Shown: positions 59,725 to 64,000 of the stretch, in pieces | Position numbering within the stretch: the first letter of the stretch is position 1 | Layout: every line of letters starts with the position of its first letter | DNA from: an uncultured Clostridium sp. | Lineage (GTDB): Bacteria > Bacillota > Clostridia > UBA1212 > UBA1255 | NCBI GenBank assembly: GCA_900543695.1 | Contig: UQSG01000011.1 | Span: forward strand, 1 to 64,000 | Direction of reading: 5' to 3' | DNA: 64,000 nt | Made by a program: the position numbers and the translations under genes | The notes under the pieces: model-generated | What the model was told of the DNA's origin: nothing | The model's input: the letters and a program-made list of their open reading frames with translations, nothing else | Database searches by the model: none

Positions 59725-62162
59725 CCTTGAAGGAAAAAATTTTTGAATACAGGCCGGCTGAAATCGAGGCAAAATGGCAGAAAATCTGGGAAGCTGAAAA
59801 AGCGTTTGAAGCGGTGATCGACCATCAGAAAAAGAAATTTTACGGGCTGATAGAATTCCCGTACCCTTCTGGAAACGGGCTCCACGTCGGACATCCAAGA
59901 TCTAACACGGCGATGGACATTATCGCCAGAAAACGCAGGATGGAGGGCTATAACGTGCTGTTCCCGATCGGATGGGATGCGTTCGGCCTTCCGACCGAAA
60001 ATTACGCGATCAAAAACAAGGTTCATCCGGCAGAGGTTACGGCGAAAAATATCGCCCATTTTAAAGAGCAGCTGAAACGGCTCGGATTCTCCTTTGACTG
60101 GTCGCGGGAAATCAATACGACGGATCCGGCTTACTACAAATGGACGCAATGGATTTTCCTCAAGCTGTTTGAAAAAGGTCTGGCTTATAAAGCCGAAATT
60201 CCGATCAACTGGTGTACGGAATGTAAAGTAGGCCTTGCAAACGAAGAGGTGGTTAACGGCGTCTGCGAGCGCTGCGGCGGAGAGGTCGTCAGACGGGTAA
60301 AATCCCAGTGGATGCTGAAAATTACGGATTATGCGCAGAAACTCCTCGATGGTCTGGAGGATGTCGAATTTATCGAAAAGGTTAAAACGCAGCAGCGGAA
60401 CTGGATCGGCAGGAGCGAAGGCGCAGAGGTGAATTTTACCGTTCCCGCGGCAAAGGCCTTCGGAGACGGAATCCTGACGGTTTACACAACGCGTCCCGAT
60501 ACGTTATTCGGCGCCACCTATATGGTGGTTTCGCCCGAGCATCCGATGATCGAAAAATTAAAAGATCAAATTGAGAATTATGACGAGGTGCTTGCATATA
60601 AAGCGGAAGCGGCCAAAAAGTCTGATTTTGAAAGAACGGAAATGGCAAAAGAAAAAACTGGCGTGCCGCTGAAAGGAATTACTGCTGTCAATCCTGTGAA
60701 CAATAAAGAAATTCCCGTTTGGATTTCGGATTACGTATTGATTTCGTACGGAACGGGAGCCATCATGGCGGTTCCGGCACACGATGAGCGAGATTGGGAA
60801 TTTGCAAAAAAATTTGGCCTGCCGATCATTGAAGTCGTGAAAGGCGGAGACGTTGAAAACGCTCCGTATACCGATATTGAGAGCGGCGTGCTGACAAACT
60901 CCGGATTCCTGGACGGTCTGAGCGTAGCAGAAGCCAAAAAGACTATCATACAGTGGCTCACAGAGCGCGGATTTGGACATCGGAAGGTAAATTACAAGCT
61001 GCGTGACTGGGTATTCAGCAGACAACGATATTGGGGAGAACCGATTCCGCTCGTATATTGCCAGCATTGCGGTTGGGTTCCGGTGCCGGAAAAGGAGCTG
61101 CCCGTGAAGCTGCCGGAAATCCGGAATTATATGCAGACGGACAGCGGCGAATCTCCCCTTGTGAACGTACCGGAGTGGGTTCATACGGTATGCCCGAAGT
61201 GCGGCGCTCCGGCAGAACGGGAGACGGATACGATGCCGCAGTGGGCAGGCTCCTCCTGGTATTTTATCCGCTACTGTGATCCGCACAACGATCGGGAATT
61301 TATCTCCAAAGAGGCAATGGATTATTGGCTTCCGGTAGACTGGTACAACGGAGGAATGGAGCATACCACGCTGCATCTGCTGTACTCCCGCTTCTGGCAT
61401 AAATTCCTGTACGATATCGGAGCGATTTCCTGTCCGGAGCCATATATCAAGCGAACATCGCACGGTATGATATTAGGCGAAAACGGTGAAAAAATGTCGA
61501 AATCCAGGGGCAACGTTATCAACCCCGACGACATCGTCCGGGAGATTGGAGCAGACGCCTTCCGTGTATATGAAATGTTTATGGGAGCCTTCGATCAGGC
61601 GATCCCGTGGTCCACGCAGGGAGCAAGAGGCTGCTACCGCTTCCTGGACAGAGTCTGGAAGCTGCAGAACCTTTTGACGGAGGAGGAAGAATTGTCGGAA
61701 GCGCTCAAGGCTTCTGTACACGGCACCATCAAAAAGGTCTCGGAGGATTACGAGAAGATGAAGTTCAATACCGCGATTGCCGCGATGATGTCGCTTGTAA
61801 ATGAAATATACGCGCGCGGCAGCGTTACAAGAGGAGAGCTCCGGGCACTTCTTCTGCTGCTGAATCCCGCGGCGCCGCATATTACCGAAGAAATCTGGCA
61901 GCAGCAGGCGCTTTCCGATCAGCCGATTTATCGCTCGCAGTGGCCGTCGTACGATGAAAAGGCCATGGAGCAGCAGGAAACGGAAATTGCCGTACAGATC
62001 TGCGGTAAGATCAAAATGAAGCTTATGGTACCCTCATCATACGGAAAAGAGGAAACAGAGCGCTTCGTGCTGGAAAATGATGCTGTGAAGGCGCTGATTG
62101 CAGGCAGGGAGGCTCGTAAGATCATTGCTGTCCCGGGAAGACTTGTTAATATTGTAATATAA
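59721..62162 (+). CDS. leuS: Leucyl-tRNA synthetase
   Basis: An 813-residue class I synthetase for leucine. The ATP signature is PSGNGLHVGHPRS (near residue 50), the editing domain (CP1, about 220-410) has TTRPDTLFGATYMVVSPEHP, and the second ATP signature is GEKMSKSRGN (near 590). A zinc-type region with WCTECKVG is present and a C-terminal anticodon domain completes it. The ATG at 59721 overlaps the citrate synthase stop and stands only 2 bases from AGGAGG; a TTG at 59727 has better spacing (8). No T-box leader is seen, so charging-level control would have to act on the upstream promoter. Confidence 0.96.
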   Translation: MTLKEKIFEYRPAEIEAKWQKIWEAEKAFEAVIDHQKKKFYGLIEFPYPSGNGLHVGHPRSNTAMDIIARKRRMEGYNVLFPIGWDAFGLPTENYAIKNKVHPAEVTAKNIAHFKEQLKRLGFSFDWSREINTTDPAYYKWTQWIFLKLFEKGLAYKAEIPINWCTECKVGLANEEVVNGVCERCGGEVVRRVKSQWMLKITDYAQKLLDGLEDVEFIEKVKTQQRNWIGRSEGAEVNFTVPAAKAFGDGILTVYTTRPDTLFGATYMVVSPEHPMIEKLKDQIENYDEVLAYKAEAAKKSDFERTEMAKEKTGVPLKGITAVNPVNNKEIPVWISDYVLISYGTGAIMAVPAHDERDWEFAKKFGLPIIEVVKGGDVENAPYTDIESGVLTNSGFLDGLSVAEAKKTIIQWLTERGFGHRKVNYKLRDWVFSRQRYWGEPIPLVYCQHCGWVPVPEKELPVKLPEIRNYMQTDSGESPLVNVPEWVHTVCPKCGAPAERETDTMPQWAGSSWYFIRYCDPHNDREFISKEAMDYWLPVDWYNGGMEHTTLHLLYSRFWHKFLYDIGAISCPEPYIKRTSHGMILGENGEKMSKSRGNVINPDDIVREIGADAFRVYEMFMGAFDQAIPWSTQGARGCYRFLDRVWKLQNLLTEEEELSEALKASVHGTIKKVSEDYEKMKFNTAIAAMMSLVNEIYARGSVTRGELRALLLLLNPAAPHITEEIWQQQALSDQPIYRSQWPSYDEKAMEQQETEIAVQICGKIKMKLMVPSSYGKEETERFVLENDAVKALIAGREARKIIAVPGRLVNIVI

Positions 62163-62180
62163 TCAGGAAAGGACTTGCTT

Positions 62181-63908
62181 ATGAATTATAGAAAAGCAGC
62201 GGCGGAAGCAGTCGCCTCCGCTCTGAATTCACAGCAGATTACTGCGGAGCAGGCGGAACGTCTGATGACCGTTCCGCCGAACCCGGAGATGGGAGACATC
62301 GCGTTTCCGTGTTTTTCCCTCGCAAAACAGTTCCGCAAAGCGCCTCCGCAGATCGCGGCGGAGCTTCAGCGGAGCCTTTTGGAATCCCCCGAAGCCGGAA
62401 GCATTTTCCTGAAAGTGGAAGCCGTCGGGGGATATTTGAATTTTTATCTGAAGCGCGGCGCGCTGGTCAGGAGCGTCATTTCGGAGGTGCTGTCCAGAGG
62501 AGAGGATTACGGAAAGACTGAGGAAGGCAAGGGAAAACGTATCCTGGTAGAGTTTTCATCGCCGAACATTGCAAAGCCGTTTCATATCGGACATCTTGTT
62601 ACGACAGCTCTGGGAAGCTCCATCGAGCGGATTTATGCGTTTCTTGGATATGATACGGTCAAAATCAATCATATTGGGGATTGGGGAACGCAGTTCGGAA
62701 AGCTGATCAGCGCCTATAAAAGGTGGGGAGATGCGGCTGCAATCCAAAAGGATCCGATCAACGAGCTTTTGAAAATTTATGTGAAATTCCATACAGAGGC
62801 GGAGCTGCATCCTGAGCTGGAGGACGAAGCCAGGCTGTATTTTAAAAAGCTGGAAGAGGGAGACGCGGAGGTTCGGGCGCTCTGGCAGTTCTTTGTCGAT
62901 GCAAGCCTGCAGGAATTCAACCGGATTTACCGGCTGCTGGACATTACCTTCGACTCCTATGCGGGAGAGAGCTTTTACTCAGATAAAATGCCTGAGGTGG
63001 TGGAGCTTCTTAAGGAGAAGCATCTGCTGGAGGAAAGCGACGGCGCACAGGTCGTACGCTTCGAAGAGGATCGTCTTCCGCCCTGCATCATCCTGAAATC
63101 CGATGGGACTACGATTTATGCGACGCGTGATCTGGCGGCTGCAATCTACCGGAAAAGAACGTATGATTTTTATAAAAACGTCTACGTTGTAGGAACACCG
63201 CAGGCGCTGCACTTCAAGCAGATTTTTGCCGTCCTGGAGAAAATGGGATACGAATGGGCAAAGGACTGCGTTCACGTCGGCTTCGGGTACGTCCGCTTCC
63301 CGGACAGAGTGCTTTCGACGCGCCACGGCGACGTGGTGCTTCTTGAGGACGTGCTGCAGGAATCGATTGAAAAAACAAAAGAGGTTATAAAAAACAGCTC
63401 GACGAGTAAAAATATTGATGATCTGGACGAGGTCGCGGAAAAGATCGGCGTCGGAGCGATTCTGTATTCATTCCTGAAAAACGGCAGGGAAAAGGATATT
63501 ATTTTTACCTGGAAGGACATCCTTGACTTTGAGGGAGAATCGGGGCCATACGTGCAGTATGCCTATGCAAGAGGCAGAAGCGTTCTGCGGAAAGCGGCGG
63601 AAAGCGGGATCGACTATACGGCGGCCGATTTGTCTTTAGCAGACGGCGCCGAAGAATTTGAACTTGCAAAGCTGATTCACTCCTACGAATCCGTTGTCAG
63701 GGAAGCGGCGCAGAAATATGAGCCCTGCTGCGTAACCCGCTTCGTAACAGATCTTGCGCAGTCGTTCAATAAATTTTACAATACGTGCAGCATCATGAAA
63801 TCGGAACCGGCGCTCCGGGACGCAAGACTGATGATTACGGAAGCGGCCTGTACTTGTATCAAGTCGGCCCTGCATCTGATCGGGGTACGCGTGGTAGAAA
63901 AAATGTAG
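62181..63908 (+). CDS. argS: Arginyl-tRNA synthetase
   Basis: A 575-residue class I enzyme. It begins with the arginine-specific N-terminal domain (about 1-110), then the HIGH motif in FSSPNIAKPFHIGHLV (near residue 127), and in place of a strict KMSKS the family has LSTRHGDVVLL. The C-terminal anticodon domain ends with the LHLIGVRVVEKM expected of ArgS. AGGAAAGGA stands 7 bases before the ATG at 62181; the TTG at 62175 is less well placed. It follows leuS by 18 bases and is in the same transcript. Confidence 0.96.
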   Translation: MNYRKAAAEAVASALNSQQITAEQAERLMTVPPNPEMGDIAFPCFSLAKQFRKAPPQIAAELQRSLLESPEAGSIFLKVEAVGGYLNFYLKRGALVRSVISEVLSRGEDYGKTEEGKGKRILVEFSSPNIAKPFHIGHLVTTALGSSIERIYAFLGYDTVKINHIGDWGTQFGKLISAYKRWGDAAAIQKDPINELLKIYVKFHTEAELHPELEDEARLYFKKLEEGDAEVRALWQFFVDASLQEFNRIYRLLDITFDSYAGESFYSDKMPEVVELLKEKHLLEESDGAQVVRFEEDRLPPCIILKSDGTTIYATRDLAAAIYRKRTYDFYKNVYVVGTPQALHFKQIFAVLEKMGYEWAKDCVHVGFGYVRFPDRVLSTRHGDVVLLEDVLQESIEKTKEVIKNSSTSKNIDDLDEVAEKIGVGAILYSFLKNGREKDIIFTWKDILDFEGESGPYVQYAYARGRSVLRKAAESGIDYTAADLSLADGAEEFELAKLIHSYESVVREAAQKYEPCCVTRFVTDLAQSFNKFYNTCSIMKSEPALRDARLMITEAACTCIKSALHLIGVRVVEKM

Positions 63909-63930
63909 CTGCCTGCAAGAGGTGTCTTTA

Positions 63931-64000
63931 TGAAAAAAAAGTTTGCGTCGATCGTGGTTTCGTTTCTGGCGGCCTGCTTCTGCCTTACAGCATGGCTTCC
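63931..64000 (+). CDS. Partial exported protein, cut by the window end
   Basis: An ATG at 63931, with AAGAGGTG ahead, opens a frame that stays open to the end. The 23 visible residues are a Lys-rich start and a hydrophobic core (IVVSFLAACFCLTAW), a typical signal or lipoprotein peptide. Function cannot be told. Confidence 0.6.

Noticed and set aside
1..64000. CRISPR arrays, prophage, insertion sequences, rRNA
   Set aside because: No regularly spaced repeats, no integrase, transposase, capsid or terminase genes, and no rRNA-like stretches were found by reading; a formal search was not possible.

Overview
The window reads as a stretch of chromosome from an endospore-forming Gram-positive bacterium, most likely class Clostridia. 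The evidence is spoIVA, yqfC, yqfD, a pdaA-type deacetylase and a YlbJ-like protein, together with AGGAGG-type ribosome sites, TTGACA/TATAAT promoters with 17-base spacers, occasional TTG or GTG starts, and tight operons with ATGA overlaps. I saw no phage, insertion sequence, integrase, CRISPR array or rRNA. One tRNA gene (Lys, anticodon TTT) is present. Gene calls rest on motif recognition by eye; no database search or computed statistic was available.

Layout. Bases 1-1560: murD. Bases 1609-16300: a 14 kb locus with two pairs of sugar-type ABC permeases, three solute-binding proteins (one a 1052-residue fusion with a duplicated N-terminal module), an NHL/TPR/Yip1-like membrane protein and a DUF5696-type surface protein, but no ATPase; it ends at a strong terminator. 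Bases 16316-24461: a YlbJ-like protein on the minus strand, then metA (acetyl-CoA type by Glu111), an anchored propeller-like protein, a leucine-rich-repeat lipoprotein, and rbgA-rnhB-engB-lysA. Bases 24485-29511: an XRE-cupin regulator with an acyl-CoA synthetase, then a Gfo/Idh/MocA oxidoreductase and a FGGY kinase. A GH123-like DUF4091 protein follows on the minus strand.

Bases 31531-39338: housekeeping genes ybaB-recR-prfA-sua5-protein phosphatase-upp, then a three-gene sugar cassette (TIM-like isomerase, FGGY kinase, fucose-isomerase-like protein) ending at a terminator. Bases 39422-44570: a Kdp-type sensor and regulator coupled to an SLC13/ArsB-like transporter and a KtrB/KtrA potassium system, with no kdpFABC. 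Bases 44700-47361: a stand-alone nuclease-like protein facing spoIVA. Bases 47538-50818: a DUF6273 lipoprotein, tRNA-Lys, hisS and a small acidic-tailed membrane protein. Bases 50728-56049: mtaB on the minus strand, divergent from two tandem DUF881-type proteins, then pdaA-yqfC-yqfD. Bases 56057-64000: an EF-G paralogue, citrate synthase, leuS, argS and the start of an exported protein cut by the window edge.

Main points of interest: the ATPase-less double ABC locus with DUF5696 and NHL-Yip1 partners; the internal duplication in its giant binding protein; an apparent frameshift at an A8 run at the start of mtaB, next to two abutting consensus promoters; three palindromes sharing TTTTTCCCT/AGGGAAAAA arms with covarying inner stems, each upstream of a plus-strand promoter; the TIM-like/FGGY/isomerase cassette; and the stand-alone nuclease-like protein.
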